NCBI RefSeq assembly: GCF_002157685.2
Contig: NZ_AP026738.1
Location: forward strand, 3,038,001-3,102,000
DNA from: Comamonas thiooxydans
GTDB taxonomy: Bacteria; Pseudomonadota; Gammaproteobacteria; Burkholderiales; Burkholderiaceae_C
DNA length: 64,000 bases
Reading direction: 5' to 3'
Shown piece by piece: positions 42,873-51,955 of this stretch (positions are counted from its first letter, which is position 1; the number at the start of each line of letters is the position of its first letter). Both the position numbers and the translations under genes were made by a program. Under the pieces are notes generated by a model that worked only from the letters and a program-made list of their open reading frames with translations, was not told the origin of the DNA and did no database searches.

Positions 42873-45004
42873 GCTATAGAGAGTTACGCACAGCGCTGAA
42901 CGAAATTGACAACGATAAATCGTTTGATGCATTCACCTTCCTTGCACAGTTGTCAACATTCACGTCTCTGGCACCTGACGATGAACAACTGCAACTAGCT
43001 CGCGAGTTGCTCATCCGTGTTCTCGAACATGAAGCTCTGTTCGCGCCTTACGCATCTATCGTCCAGGCATTACTACGGGAAGTTGGGCTTTTCCCATACT
43101 TGGATGATGCTGAGTCTGGCATTGCGACACTTATAGCAACTGAAACTCATAGGCCGGATGCAATGCCTAAGGACATTGTGTTCACGACCAAACAAGCTGA
43201 GGTATATCGACTACTACTTGCAGGACGTAACGTTGTCTTAAGCGCGCCCACCAGCTTTGGAAAGAGCCTCATTATCGATGCGATGATCGCTAGCGGCCGC
43301 TACAATAACATCGTCGTAGTAGTCCCTACGTTGGCCCTGGTGGATGAGACTCGTCGACGATTAATGAGGTTTCGCGACCAATTTAAGGTGATAACTCACC
43401 TCAGCCAAGAGCCAACCGAGAGAAATATCTTCGTACATACGCAGGAGCGTGTAGTCGAGAACCCACACATAAAAAACATTGACTTCTTCGTCATCGATGA
43501 GTTTTACAAGCTACAAATTGACGACAGCAAGGTTGACGAACGAGCCGTATTACTTAATCAAGCTTTCTATCGGTTAGCAAAGCAGGCAAAACAGTTTTAC
43601 ATGCTCGGGCCTAATATCAATGAATTGCCAGATGGATTCGGCGCGAACTACAGTTGTACCTTCATTCGCACAGAATTCAGCACAGTTGCATCTGATACTC
43701 ATGAGGTACCTTCTGGTGGCGATCCAAGTACCCGACTTAAAAATTTGATACCTCAATTATCCGGACCAACCTTGGTGTTTAGTGGATCTGTCAAGGGGGC
43801 AAGAGATTTTTCCAAAGTCATCGCTGAAGCACCGAGAGAATTCGAGCCAAGTGACCTGCTGAAGCACGCAATTAATTGGCTCAGCAATAATTTTAGTCCT
43901 CAATGGGGTTTAGTCCAGTCACTGAAGAAAGGGGTTGGCACACATCACGGCAGGCTTCCTCGATCAGTAGCACAGATGCTTGTGCGATTGTTCAATCGTG
44001 GCCATTTGGAATATCTAGTTTGCACATCGACACTAATTGAAGGTGTCAATACTGCAGCACGGAATGTGGTGGTCGCTGACAACAAAATTAACAATAAAAA
44101 GTACGATTTTTTCACCTTCAACAATATTCGCGGTCGCTCCGGCAGAATGTGGCAACATTTTGTTGGACAGGTTTATTTATTCAATGACCCACCTCAGCCG
44201 GAATTAGCGTTCGTCGATATCCCAGTTTTCACCCAAAATGACAATGCCCCGGATTCGCTACTAATCCAGCTAGATGAGAAGGACCTTTCTGACCTAGCAG
44301 TAAAGCGAATGCGGCAAATTTGGGAACAGGATTATGTGACGCTAGAAACCATCAAGGAGAACGCAGGGCTTGAACCCTGGGGTCAAATTAGTCTGGCACG
44401 TGAAATAGAAGAAAATATTGATGACCTAGCAGCAGTGTTGTCTTGGCGCGGAATGCCGAGCTACGACAACTTGAAGATAGTTTTCGACCTTGCCTGGCGT
44501 CACTTCAATGTGCGCGGTGGTGCAGGTGTGAAATCAGCATCCCAACTCACATACCTAATCAACCAATACCGCATTCAGCCGAGCTATACCGCACAGATTC
44601 GAGAAGCCGTCAAAGGAAAGTCAGGGGATGACGCAGATGAAGCTCTCGAGACTTTTTTAGAGTTCACCCGGCAGTGGGTGAACTTCAGAGCTCCACGTTT
44701 GATGAATGCCGTAAATCGAATTCAGGCTGAGGCTCTTTCAAGACACGCTTACCCCCCTGGAGATTACACATTCTTCTGCGGGCAACTCGAAGCAATGTTT
44801 ATGAACCCAGTTGTTACTGCTCTTGAGGAGTATGGTGTTCCGATTCAGCTCGGCGAGCGCCTTATGCCAATTTTGGGTGATCCAGAAAATCTAGATACTG
44901 CTCTCGAGGCACTGGCAACACGCCGAGCCAGCGAAATCCACGGTACTTCTCCCTTTGAGAAAGCACTTATTCGACCGCTGTGTCAAGACAATGTGTCCGC
45001 ATAA
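42869..45004 (+). CDS. hamB: Hachiman defence helicase HamB
   Basis: A 711-residue superfamily 2 helicase paired with HamA. Walker A is APTSFGKS (residues 126-133), and the DExH-like box is DEFYK (210-214). Motif III-like FSGSVKGARDFSK, motif V TSTLIEGVNTAARNVVV and motif VI NIRGRSGRMWQH are present. In Hachiman systems HamB loads on DNA and releases HamA on sensing damaged or foreign DNA. The two genes overlap as an operon. Codon usage is visibly less GC-rich than in the backbone genes, which suggests recent acquisition. Confidence 0.87.
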   Translation: MSYRELRTALNEIDNDKSFDAFTFLAQLSTFTSLAPDDEQLQLARELLIRVLEHEALFAPYASIVQALLREVGLFPYLDDAESGIATLIATETHRPDAMPKDIVFTTKQAEVYRLLLAGRNVVLSAPTSFGKSLIIDAMIASGRYNNIVVVVPTLALVDETRRRLMRFRDQFKVITHLSQEPTERNIFVHTQERVVENPHIKNIDFFVIDEFYKLQIDDSKVDERAVLLNQAFYRLAKQAKQFYMLGPNINELPDGFGANYSCTFIRTEFSTVASDTHEVPSGGDPSTRLKNLIPQLSGPTLVFSGSVKGARDFSKVIAEAPREFEPSDLLKHAINWLSNNFSPQWGLVQSLKKGVGTHHGRLPRSVAQMLVRLFNRGHLEYLVCTSTLIEGVNTAARNVVVADNKINNKKYDFFTFNNIRGRSGRMWQHFVGQVYLFNDPPQPELAFVDIPVFTQNDNAPDSLLIQLDEKDLSDLAVKRMRQIWEQDYVTLETIKENAGLEPWGQISLAREIEENIDDLAAVLSWRGMPSYDNLKIVFDLAWRHFNVRGGAGVKSASQLTYLINQYRIQPSYTAQIREAVKGKSGDDADEALETFLEFTRQWVNFRAPRLMNAVNRIQAEALSRHAYPPGDYTFFCGQLEAMFMNPVVTALEEYGVPIQLGERLMPILGDPENLDTALEALATRRASEIHGTSPFEKALIRPLCQDNVSA

Positions 45005-45245
45005 GCCGGAGCAAACAGTGCATGTATAAATCAAGACAAAAGGTCATGGGTGATGTCACAAGGCATGGCCTCCAACCGTTTCTGCGGCCTCGGCGTTGGT
45101 CCGTCTGAGCAACTCACCAAAATGACTGGTCAGCAATAGCAACTTCGCGTAGCTTTACATTCACAAGACGCCTCATCTAGATCAGAATAAGGTTGAAGTG
45201 GATCACCATCAGCATCCACACCAATGACCACGTGTCGAAACCAAC

Positions 45246-45545
45246 ATGACCACTCCCACCAACTCCTACAAGGATTTACTTGCACAGCGTGCGGCACTTG
45301 AGCAGCAGATTGCTGCTGCTAGAAAAGCAGAACTCGCTGGGGCAGTGCAGGAAATCCGAAAGCTCATTGAGGCGTTTGGGCTTACCGAAAACGACATCTT
45401 TTCTTCAGGGAAGCAAAAGCGCACAAACGCTGGATCTTCGGTTGCGCCAAAGTATCGTGACCCCAACACAGGCCAAACGTGGACTGGCCGAGGTAAGCCT
45501 CCAACATGGATCAAGGACAAGGATCGATCGCTGTTTGAAATCTAA
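45246..45545 (+). CDS. H-NS family nucleoid-associated protein
   Basis: A 99-residue protein with an N-terminal coiled coil (KDLLAQRAALEQQIAAARKA) and the H-NS DNA-binding motif KYRDPNTGQTWTGRGKPPTW near the C-terminus. H-NS-like proteins silence AT-rich foreign DNA. Its location next to the defence operon fits an island-encoded silencer. It is 241 bases after hamB and has its own terminator. Confidence 0.85.
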   Translation: MTTPTNSYKDLLAQRAALEQQIAAARKAELAGAVQEIRKLIEAFGLTENDIFSSGKQKRTNAGSSVAPKYRDPNTGQTWTGRGKPPTWIKDKDRSLFEI

Positions 45546-45560
45546 TGACTTCGCGACAGC

Positions 45561-45588
45561 AAAAAAGTGGCCTTCGAGGCCACTTTTT
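45561..45588 (+). terminator. Rho-independent terminator after the H-NS gene
   Basis: AAAAAAGTGGCC-TTCGA-GGCCACTTTTTT: a symmetric, strong hairpin with a T-run; it may act in both directions. Confidence 0.85.
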
Positions 45589-45762
45589 TATTGCTCACTA
45601 TGCTGCTTGGCTCTGTAGAGATCGATGCGCGATTGAGCAACTTGTTTGGCCGGCAGCGATCAATCCACGTTGCTCCCTCAAGACGCTCATGTCAACGCAC
45701 GAACGCGATCAGTCACTCACCCTACAAGTGGAAAGCAATCGGTATCGAAGTGGATTCTTAGT

Positions 45763-45802
45763 GATTGATCTCCATCAATCGCTATACTGTATGCATGTAC
45801 AG
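45763..45802 (+). promoter_or_regulatory. SOS operator and palindrome upstream of umuD
   Basis: CTGTATGCATGTACAG (45787-45802) is a perfect LexA box (CTG-N10-CAG) overlapping a TATACT -10 hexamer (45783-45788). Just upstream, GATTGAT-CTCC-ATCAATC (45763-45780) is a perfect 7-bp inverted repeat, possibly a second operator. Confidence 0.8.
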
Positions 45803-45821
45803 TCATCGACTCTTGAGCGGC

Positions 45822-46235
45822 ATGCCCGTCCAACTCACTGCCTCGCCAGTTGCTTTGCCTCTGGCAGATTGCAGCGTGCGTGCAGGCTTCCCCTCTCCGG
45901 CCGAGGACTTTTCAGGCAAACGGCTGGACATAGCTGAGCTGCTGGTCGAACACCCGCAGGCCACATTCTTGCTTCGCGTAGCCGGTCCATCCATGCGCGA
46001 ATACGGCATCGATGACGGCGACATGATTGTTGTGGACCGGGCGCTACGCGCCCGCCACGGCAGCATCGTGGTGGCCGTAATCGACAACGACTTCACCGTT
46101 AAGGTTCTGCACAACGCAGGTGGCGTATTCAAGCTCAGGGCCGGCAATCCCACATACCCCGACATCGTTCCAAAAGAGAACCAAGAGCTGGAAATCTGGG
46201 GTGTGGTCAAGTCCTGCATCAAGCGCTTTGCATGA
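45822..46235 (+). CDS. umuD: DNA polymerase V subunit UmuD
   Basis: A 137-residue S24 family protein, autocleaved after RecA activation to join the translesion polymerase UmuC. The cleavage region reads CSVRAGFPSPAEDF (Ala-Gly instead of the Cys-Gly of E. coli). The catalytic Ser is in AGPSMREYGI, and the Lys is in VIDNDFTVKVL. A start inside the LexA box at 45795 is in frame, but MPVQLTASPVALP at 45822 is preferred because the earlier one would lie within the operator. It is followed by umuC after six bases. Confidence 0.88.
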   Translation: MPVQLTASPVALPLADCSVRAGFPSPAEDFSGKRLDIAELLVEHPQATFLLRVAGPSMREYGIDDGDMIVVDRALRARHGSIVVAVIDNDFTVKVLHNAGGVFKLRAGNPTYPDIVPKENQELEIWGVVKSCIKRFA

Positions 46236-46241
46236 GGATGT

Positions 46242-47540
46242 ATGTTTGCGCTCATCGATGGCAACAACTTCTACGTCAGCTGCGAGCGAGCGTTCCGGCC
46301 TTCCTTGCAGGGCATTCCTGTTGTTGTCCTGAGCAATAACGACGGCTGTGCTATCTCACGTTCTGACGAGGCCAAGGCCTTGGGCGTGAAGATGGGACAG
46401 CCGTTTTTTCAATTGCGCGATCTGGTCGAGCACAAGGGGCTCGTCTGCCTCTCTCCAAATTTTGAACTGTACGGCGACATGAGCGACCGCATGATGTCGT
46501 TGGCTGCCGGCCTGGGGCCCACTCAGGAGATCTACAGCATCGATGAATCATTCATCGGGGACCTGGACGGCATTCGGGATCTGACGCGTCGCGCCTTTGC
46601 CATTCGCGCACGCATCCTGAAATGGACGGGGATTCCCACCTGCGTGGGCCTGGCCCCCACCAAGACCCTGGCCAAGCTCTGCAACCATGTCGCCAAGGAC
46701 TCGGAACGCAAGCCGGGCAGCTACCCTGCAGAGCTGCAGCGGGTCTGCAACTGGGCGGAGCTATCCGATCACCAGCGCACCGACATCCTCGGCCGTACGC
46801 CTGCCGGCGAGATCTGGGGGGTGGGCCGCCGCATCTCGGTCCAGCTGGCCGAGCAAGGCGTGCTGACTGCGCTGGACTTGGCCAAGCTGCCTGCCCATGC
46901 TGCGCGAGAGGGCTGGAGCGTAGTGCTGGAGCGCACAGTGCGCGAGCTGCAAGGCCTCAGCTGCATGAGCTTAGAAACGACCCCTGCCGCAAAAAAGCAG
47001 ATTGCATGCACTCGCAGCTTCGGCCACGCCATCACCACCCTGCCACCACTGATTGAAGCCGTGAGCGAATTTGCAACCAGGGCCGCCGAGAAACTGCGAG
47101 CAGGAGGATTGCGGGCTGGCGCCCTGCATGTTTTCGCGCACACCTCGCCATTTAGGCCTGGCCCCAAGTTCTACAACATGGCCGTGATGCAGCTCCAGCC
47201 CCCGTCCTCCGACACCAAGGCCCTCGTGAACGCAGCGGTGCGCGGCTTGCGCATGATTTATGAGCCCGGCTACCAGCTCTCCAAGGCCGGGGTGATGCTG
47301 CAGGATCTGTGCCCTACAACCGTTCAACAAGGCGACCTGCTTTTCGAGGGACCTGCCCGCGATCAAAGCAAGCTGATGGAAGCCATCGACAAGGTCAACA
47401 AGCGCTTCGGCAAAGGCACTGTGCACGTAGCCTGCACTGGAGTACCTGAGCAAGATGCGAGCGGTTGGCGTATGCGTCAAGAGCTTCGCACGCCGCGTTA
47501 CACCACCAAGCTCAATGAAATTCCAATAGCTAGAGCATAG
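46242..47540 (+). CDS. umuC: Error-prone DNA polymerase V catalytic subunit UmuC
   Basis: A 432-residue Y-family polymerase. The palm catalytic residues are in [14 protein letters not shown] (Asp) and [13 protein letters not shown] (Asp-Glu). [20 protein letters not shown] and [18 protein letters not shown] are typical. The thumb and little-finger domains are complete, with C-terminal [20 protein letters not shown]. It forms an operon with umuD under SOS control and sits on the accessory segment beside the defence genes. Confidence 0.9.
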   Translation: MFALIDGNNFYVSCERAFRPSLQGIPVVVLSNNDGCAISRSDEAKALGVKMGQPFFQLRDLVEHKGLVCLSPNFELYGDMSDRMMSLAAGLGPTQEIYSIDESFIGDLDGIRDLTRRAFAIRARILKWTGIPTCVGLAPTKTLAKLCNHVAKDSERKPGSYPAELQRVCNWAELSDHQRTDILGRTPAGEIWGVGRRISVQLAEQGVLTALDLAKLPAHAAREGWSVVLERTVRELQGLSCMSLETTPAAKKQIACTRSFGHAITTLPPLIEAVSEFATRAAEKLRAGGLRAGALHVFAHTSPFRPGPKFYNMAVMQLQPPSSDTKALVNAAVRGLRMIYEPGYQLSKAGVMLQDLCPTTVQQGDLLFEGPARDQSKLMEAIDKVNKRFGKGTVHVACTGVPEQDASGWRMRQELRTPRYTTKLNEIPIARA

Positions 47541-47651
47541 ACCTACAAACCGGCGATTAACCAATGGCTAGCTTTCTTGCGGATCCAATGCCTAAACTGA
47601 CCTCGTTGACGTTCATTTTTGCTCTAGTTGACGATCCCATAAGCTGTCCAC

Positions 47652-48434
47652 TCAATGGCCGTGACCACCAGCAACCATGACAGCAGCCGACACTAGCAAA
47701 GAGCCAAATAGCAGGCAAGACAATTGGACGATGGTTTGCCTCAATCCCTTGGGTCTATTGAGCTGCGGAATGATGTCTGACAGCGCCACATAGGCAAAAC
47801 TACTGGCCGCAAGCACAAGAAGCATAGGAAGCCAACCTGCAAGTTGACCCACAATGAGGTAGCCTGCCAACCCTCCTGCCATAGTGAACGAGCCTGCCAA
47901 AGTGACCTTAAGTACAGCTTTTCTTGGTTTGCTGCCTCCATTGCCGACCACAGCTAAATCACTCAAATGGTGCGGCACTTCGTGCAGTAGTACGGCAAAC
48001 GCCGCGCCCCAACCCAATTTTTCATTGGCTAAAAATGCCGATGCAATCAGAATTCCATCGGCAAATGCGTGTACGCCGCCTCCAAAAAGCACCGCCCAGC
48101 GTCCCGTTGGAGCACTTGAAATGTGCTCATGAGGTGTGCGTTGATGACCGCTAGGCAGACCGAGAACATGAGCGCGATGCAAAACTTCTGCATTGTCCAA
48201 GACGATGACAGTTAGCAGCCCCAAGAAAAAAATCAGGAACAGAGATTTGGCAGAGTAATCACTATCGAATGCTTCAGGCAATAAGTTGATAAATGCGGTG
48301 GCGAGCAAAGCTCCTGCAGCTAAGCTAAGCATGTGCTGTGGATGTCGAGTAAAAAAGCTCCTGCACAGCATCCAGGCAAGCCACACACTAACTACGCCAG
48401 CTAGAAAAGTGCCTGCGATAATCTGAATCAACAT
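47652..48434 (-). CDS. ZIP-family divalent metal transporter
   Basis: A 260-residue membrane protein with about eight hydrophobic helices. The metal-binding motifs of ZIP transporters are present in the fourth and fifth helices: GVHAFADGILI and LLHEVPHHLSDLAVVG. A cytoplasmic loop between helices 3 and 4 has scattered His residues. It probably imports or balances zinc or another divalent ion, or acts as a low-affinity carrier in the resistance cluster. It is the last gene of the minus-strand metal region. Confidence 0.85.
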   Translation of the reverse strand: MLIQIIAGTFLAGVVSVWLAWMLCRSFFTRHPQHMLSLAAGALLATAFINLLPEAFDSDYSAKSLFLIFFLGLLTVIVLDNAEVLHRAHVLGLPSGHQRTPHEHISSAPTGRWAVLFGGGVHAFADGILIASAFLANEKLGWGAAFAVLLHEVPHHLSDLAVVGNGGSKPRKAVLKVTLAGSFTMAGGLAGYLIVGQLAGWLPMLLVLAASSFAYVALSDIIPQLNRPKGLRQTIVQLSCLLFGSLLVSAAVMVAGGHGH

Positions 48435-48512
48435 TGGCGTTAATAGTTCACGATGAAAAAGACCGCGCCAAGCACTTGCATGGCGCGGTGTATTATCAGC
48501 AATGCAGTTTGA

Positions 48513-49190
48513 TTACTGGCGAGACAATTTTTCGTAATCGCCAGAGACTCTCAATGTCATCGTCACATCACTTTGGCCACGGTTGCGCCAGAACCAACCA
48601 TGGTTGCCTGTAAACGCGGCTTTCAATTCGCCTGTATCGGCACCCACAGCGCGCCCCTTCTCGTAACTGATGCTTTTACCTGAAGCATCGCCGTGGGTAT
48701 CGTAATTCACTACGCCACCTTTGGCAGTCCATTCAAAATTTGCCTTGGCAGCCTCCTTCATACGTAACTTGTATTCGACACCTTGACCCGGTTCGAGCAC
48801 AAAGGTGACCTCATCTTTCCATTGCGTTGCAACTTTCTGCACAGGCGCCGGCGGAGATGCCTCGGCCGACTTTGCACCAACAATACCGGCAACTGCCGAA
48901 GTCGCAACAGCAGTATTCACTGCTTTCTTTTCGCTAGCAGCAGGAGCCGCAGCTCGATCAGCTTCGGCTTCTGCGGCTAACTGTGTCTTGATTTCTCCCA
49001 TTTCATTTAGGCCGAGAGCTCTACCGATACCAGTGGGATCAATCGCATATTCAGAAGGCAGCACCACCGTGACCAGCAACAATGCGGCGATCGCAAGAGC
49101 AGTAAATGTGGACTTCTGCAGCTGCTGGCTGCTCGGCAACTCGGCAGAGGATGGGATTTGGCGAGTGTTACGGGTATTACGTGTATTCAT
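48513..49190 (-). CDS. Membrane-anchored periplasmic protein in metal cluster
   Basis: A 225-residue protein. The start MNTRNTRNTRQIP is preferred because an upstream start would overlap the HupE-like stop; the N-terminal Asn-Thr-Arg triplet is a small DNA repeat. One hydrophobic helix lies near residues 30-48 (ALAIAALLLVTVVLP). An Ala/Glu-rich linker leads to a C-terminal domain (EVTFVLEPGQGVEYKLRMKE, GNHGWFWRNRGQSDVTMTLR) that looks like a beta-rich extracytoplasmic fold. It matches proteins annotated only as transmembrane anchor proteins next to HupE-like genes. Its starting Met lies 10 bases after that gene's stop. Confidence 0.6.
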   Translation of the reverse strand: MNTRNTRNTRQIPSSAELPSSQQLQKSTFTALAIAALLLVTVVLPSEYAIDPTGIGRALGLNEMGEIKTQLAAEAEADRAAAPAASEKKAVNTAVATSAVAGIVGAKSAEASPPAPVQKVATQWKDEVTFVLEPGQGVEYKLRMKEAAKANFEWTAKGGVVNYDTHGDASGKSISYEKGRAVGADTGELKAAFTGNHGWFWRNRGQSDVTMTLRVSGDYEKLSRQ

Positions 49191-49200
49191 GACATTAGAT

Positions 49201-49935
49201 TTAGCTGGAGATGGAGACAAACAGACCTGTCAGTTGCATGCCAAAAAGCACAAAACCGGCGGTCATCATGGCAACGTTGGCTGTATAGGCATATCGCCCA
49301 AAGCTGGCATTTCGGCGCCAGTACCCCATCGCAATAAGAATGGCACCAAGGGCTAGTAACTGGCCCAGTTCAACGCCTATATTGAAGGCCAATAGATTAG
49401 GCACCAGCCCATCACGGCTCATCTCGTACTCCTGAATCTTGGTCGCCAAGCCAAAGCCATGGCACAAGCCGAATACGAAGGTAGCAATGCGTGGATTAGG
49501 TTGAAAACCCAGCCACCGCTCGAACGCTCCCATGTTGTCAAGCGCCTTGTAGACCACAGACAGTCCGATGATGGCATCGATGGCGTAGCTGCTAATACCA
49601 ATATCAAAGTACACACCGATGAGCATCGTTGTCGAATGACCTATGGCAAACAAGCTCACATACAAGCCAATATCTTTGAGTCGGTAGAGATAGAAGATCA
49701 CTCCGAAAAGGAACAAGATATGGTCATAGCCAGTCACCATATGTTTGGCCCCAAGGTATGTGTAAGGAATCAAATTGATGCCGGAGATTTCCTGGATATA
49801 GCCTTTGTCACCCTCAGTGACAGCATGTGCCAGTACATCAACCGGCATTAAGGCCAGCATGGCAAGCAGCAACAGACAAAGACGCAGGGGCACATTTATC
49901 CCTCTCGTCTGAAATAACGAAAATTCACTGAGCAT
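49201..49935 (-). CDS. HupE/UreJ-like membrane protein
   Basis: A 244-residue polytopic membrane protein, starting at MLSEFSLFQTRG, with a signal-like first helix ending near LAHA. GYDHILFLFGVIFYLYRLKD, FAIGHSTTMLIGVYFDI and FGLCHGFGLATKIQEYE have the conserved His residues of the HupE/UreJ family, which handles nickel or cobalt. In the resistance cluster it could be a metal permease or a sensor partner. It is co-transcribed with the anchor-protein gene. Confidence 0.75.
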   Translation of the reverse strand: MLSEFSLFQTRGINVPLRLCLLLLAMLALMPVDVLAHAVTEGDKGYIQEISGINLIPYTYLGAKHMVTGYDHILFLFGVIFYLYRLKDIGLYVSLFAIGHSTTMLIGVYFDIGISSYAIDAIIGLSVVYKALDNMGAFERWLGFQPNPRIATFVFGLCHGFGLATKIQEYEMSRDGLVPNLLAFNIGVELGQLLALGAILIAMGYWRRNASFGRYAYTANVAMMTAGFVLFGMQLTGLFVSISS

Positions 49936-49986
49936 GAAAACTCCAAATAGATTTAACCGACCCACATTCATGATGTGGGCTACCTT

Positions 49987-50379
49987 TTAGAGGTAGTGAT
50001 CTAACGATGGAGGTCGCTCAAGACGCTGAGGCTGGTGACTGAAAAACGGCTCCGGCGGCATAGCTGCGATCCGATGGCGGAGATACCCGGATGGTAAAGA
50101 AATCAAAGGGGGCAGATTCGCCGTTTCGTGGCTATGGTCAAGTGGGTTATGTCCATGCTGACTGTTATCAGCTGCATGGGAGTGCGCATTGGGTGAGCTT
50201 CGCCATCCCGAAGATCCTTCCATCGCTTCGCCGTCATGTGCGCGATCATGCGTATGTGAAGTGTGAACCTGACCATGAGGCTCATGTCCAGAAGCAGCGA
50301 GCAAAGCCATACCGTGCGATTGAAACATGCCAACGCTGGACAGCAACAAGCTGGCTGTCATCAAGAACAGCACCGCCAT
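49987..50379 (-). CDS. CzcI-like His-rich periplasmic protein
   Basis: A 130-residue protein beginning MAVLFLMTASLLLSSVGMFQ, a signal-like helix, when the start at 50379 is used; a GTG start 16 codons upstream is possible. The middle is very His-rich (HEPHGQVHTSHTHDRAHDGE, HSHAADNSQHGH), and the C-terminus ends RLERPPSLDHYL. The pattern of a His-rich region and a PPERP-like tail resembles CzcI, a regulator-like protein of heavy-metal efflux systems. It probably binds nickel, cobalt or zinc in the periplasm. Confidence 0.55.
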   Translation of the reverse strand: MAVLFLMTASLLLSSVGMFQSHGMALLAASGHEPHGQVHTSHTHDRAHDGEAMEGSSGWRSSPNAHSHAADNSQHGHNPLDHSHETANLPPLISLPSGYLRHRIAAMPPEPFFSHQPQRLERPPSLDHYL

Positions 50380-50570
50380 ATGCAGCAACTTTTGATTTAA
50401 AAAATGCACGGTATCTATCAAAGCCACAAGTACTCAGGCAAGACCACCCCGTGGCCGTTGCCGATCCCCTTCGCCTTATCGGCGCATTTCTCACAAATGA
50501 CGTCAACCCTTGTTGAAGCAGTTGCCGAGCTTCTAGCTGCTCTAGGAAGAACTTGAATTTTCAAACTGAC

Positions 50571-51911
50571 TTAATGCGCATCCGGCCAACGAGGATGCAA
50601 ATCATCTATGGCAAAAGCATGAATGTGCTTACGTCCACCAAGTGCGATACCGCTTTTCAAATGCTCATCTAACGCAGGATCATCTGGGTGCTCATGACCA
50701 ATCTCATCTTCATCTGCTTTGGGCCACAACCTCCAGCCAAGGATTAGACCAATGACAGTGATCCCCGCAAGGGCCAAAAACGCAGCAGGCATGCCGAATC
50801 TTGCCCCCAGTTGGCCGGCTAGTGGATAGGTAAGCAACCAGCACGCATGAGACAGGGAAAACTGTGCAGCAAATATTGCTGGACGGTCATGGGCCGCTGC
50901 CGATCGCCTCAGCAATCGTCCGCTTGGAGTCAGTGTCATCGAGTATCCCAAGCCGATGGTGAACCACAGCAATAGGAACGCTGGCCATTCATAACTACCC
51001 CCGACAGTAGCGATAAGGAATCCTGCAAATAGGCCGCCCCCCATAATGCTTGCACCGCACAGCATTGCTGGTCGATCAGGACGTTTTTCCAAGATCTTTG
51101 GAAGCCACAAAGCCATCAACATCGAGCCACCGCCAAATGCAGCGAGTGCAAAGGGAACATCGGTGCTTGGCCGCTGAAGCTTGCTTTGAACATAGACCAC
51201 GGTGTTGACAATGACCATTGCACTGGCCGCAGCAGCAGCCAGATTCAAAGCTAGCAGACCCCGCAAACGAGGAGTCCGAAGGTAGATGGACATTCCACGG
51301 AAGGTTTTGGCGTAAATACCTCCGTGTTGAACGACTGCTTTGGCTTGCGGCAACGTTACAGACACCACCAGAAGTGCTGAACAGATAAAGCCAACGACGG
51401 TTCCCGCAAAAAGCCCATGAAAGGAAATCACGGTCAACAGCGCCGCCGCGAGCATCGGGCTCAGCAAACTTTCCATGTCGTAGGCCAACCTAGACAGGGA
51501 AAGAGCCCTTGTGTAATCCTTCTCCTCAGGCAAGACGTCCGGTATCGTCGCCTGAAAGGTAGGGGTAAAGGCTGCGGAAGCAGACTGCAAAAGGAAGATC
51601 AAGAGGTATACCTGCCAAACCTCACTGACGAAAGGCAGGGATACTGCAACCGCGGCGCGCACAAGATCCATTGCAACCAGAAATGCGCGCCGCGGCAGAC
51701 GATTGGCAAAGGCCCCCACTATGGGTGCTATGCCCACATAGGCAACCATCTTGATTGCCAACGCGGTGCCAAGGACACTGCCCGCATTGGGCCCAGCAAT
51801 GTCATAGGCCAGCAGACCTAACGCCACAGTAGCGAGCCCCGTTCCCACTAGCGCAATAATTTGCGCCAGGAACAGATGGCGGTAAGTTCGGTTTGCCAAT
51901 ACTTCAAGCAT
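50571..51911 (-). CDS. MFS exporter, NreB/CnrT-like
   Basis: A 446-residue major facilitator with about twelve hydrophobic helices. The N-terminal MLEVLANRTYRHLFLAQIIA and the loop motif AFANRLPRRAFLV are MFS features. The C-terminus is His/Asp-rich (GHEHPDDPALDEHLK, GRKHIHAFAIDDLHPRW), the hallmark of NreB/CnrT-type nickel exporters. It follows cnrA, as cnrT does in known nickel-resistance clusters. Cytoplasmic Ni(II) export is the likely role. Confidence 0.8.
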   Translation of the reverse strand: MLEVLANRTYRHLFLAQIIALVGTGLATVALGLLAYDIAGPNAGSVLGTALAIKMVAYVGIAPIVGAFANRLPRRAFLVAMDLVRAAVAVSLPFVSEVWQVYLLIFLLQSASAAFTPTFQATIPDVLPEEKDYTRALSLSRLAYDMESLLSPMLAAALLTVISFHGLFAGTVVGFICSALLVVSVTLPQAKAVVQHGGIYAKTFRGMSIYLRTPRLRGLLALNLAAAAASAMVIVNTVVYVQSKLQRPSTDVPFALAAFGGGSMLMALWLPKILEKRPDRPAMLCGASIMGGGLFAGFLIATVGGSYEWPAFLLLWFTIGLGYSMTLTPSGRLLRRSAAAHDRPAIFAAQFSLSHACWLLTYPLAGQLGARFGMPAAFLALAGITVIGLILGWRLWPKADEDEIGHEHPDDPALDEHLKSGIALGGRKHIHAFAIDDLHPRWPDAH

Positions 51912-51955
51912 CAGATGCTCCTTAGAGGGACAGGGCCTTTATGTACAGCACTGCC

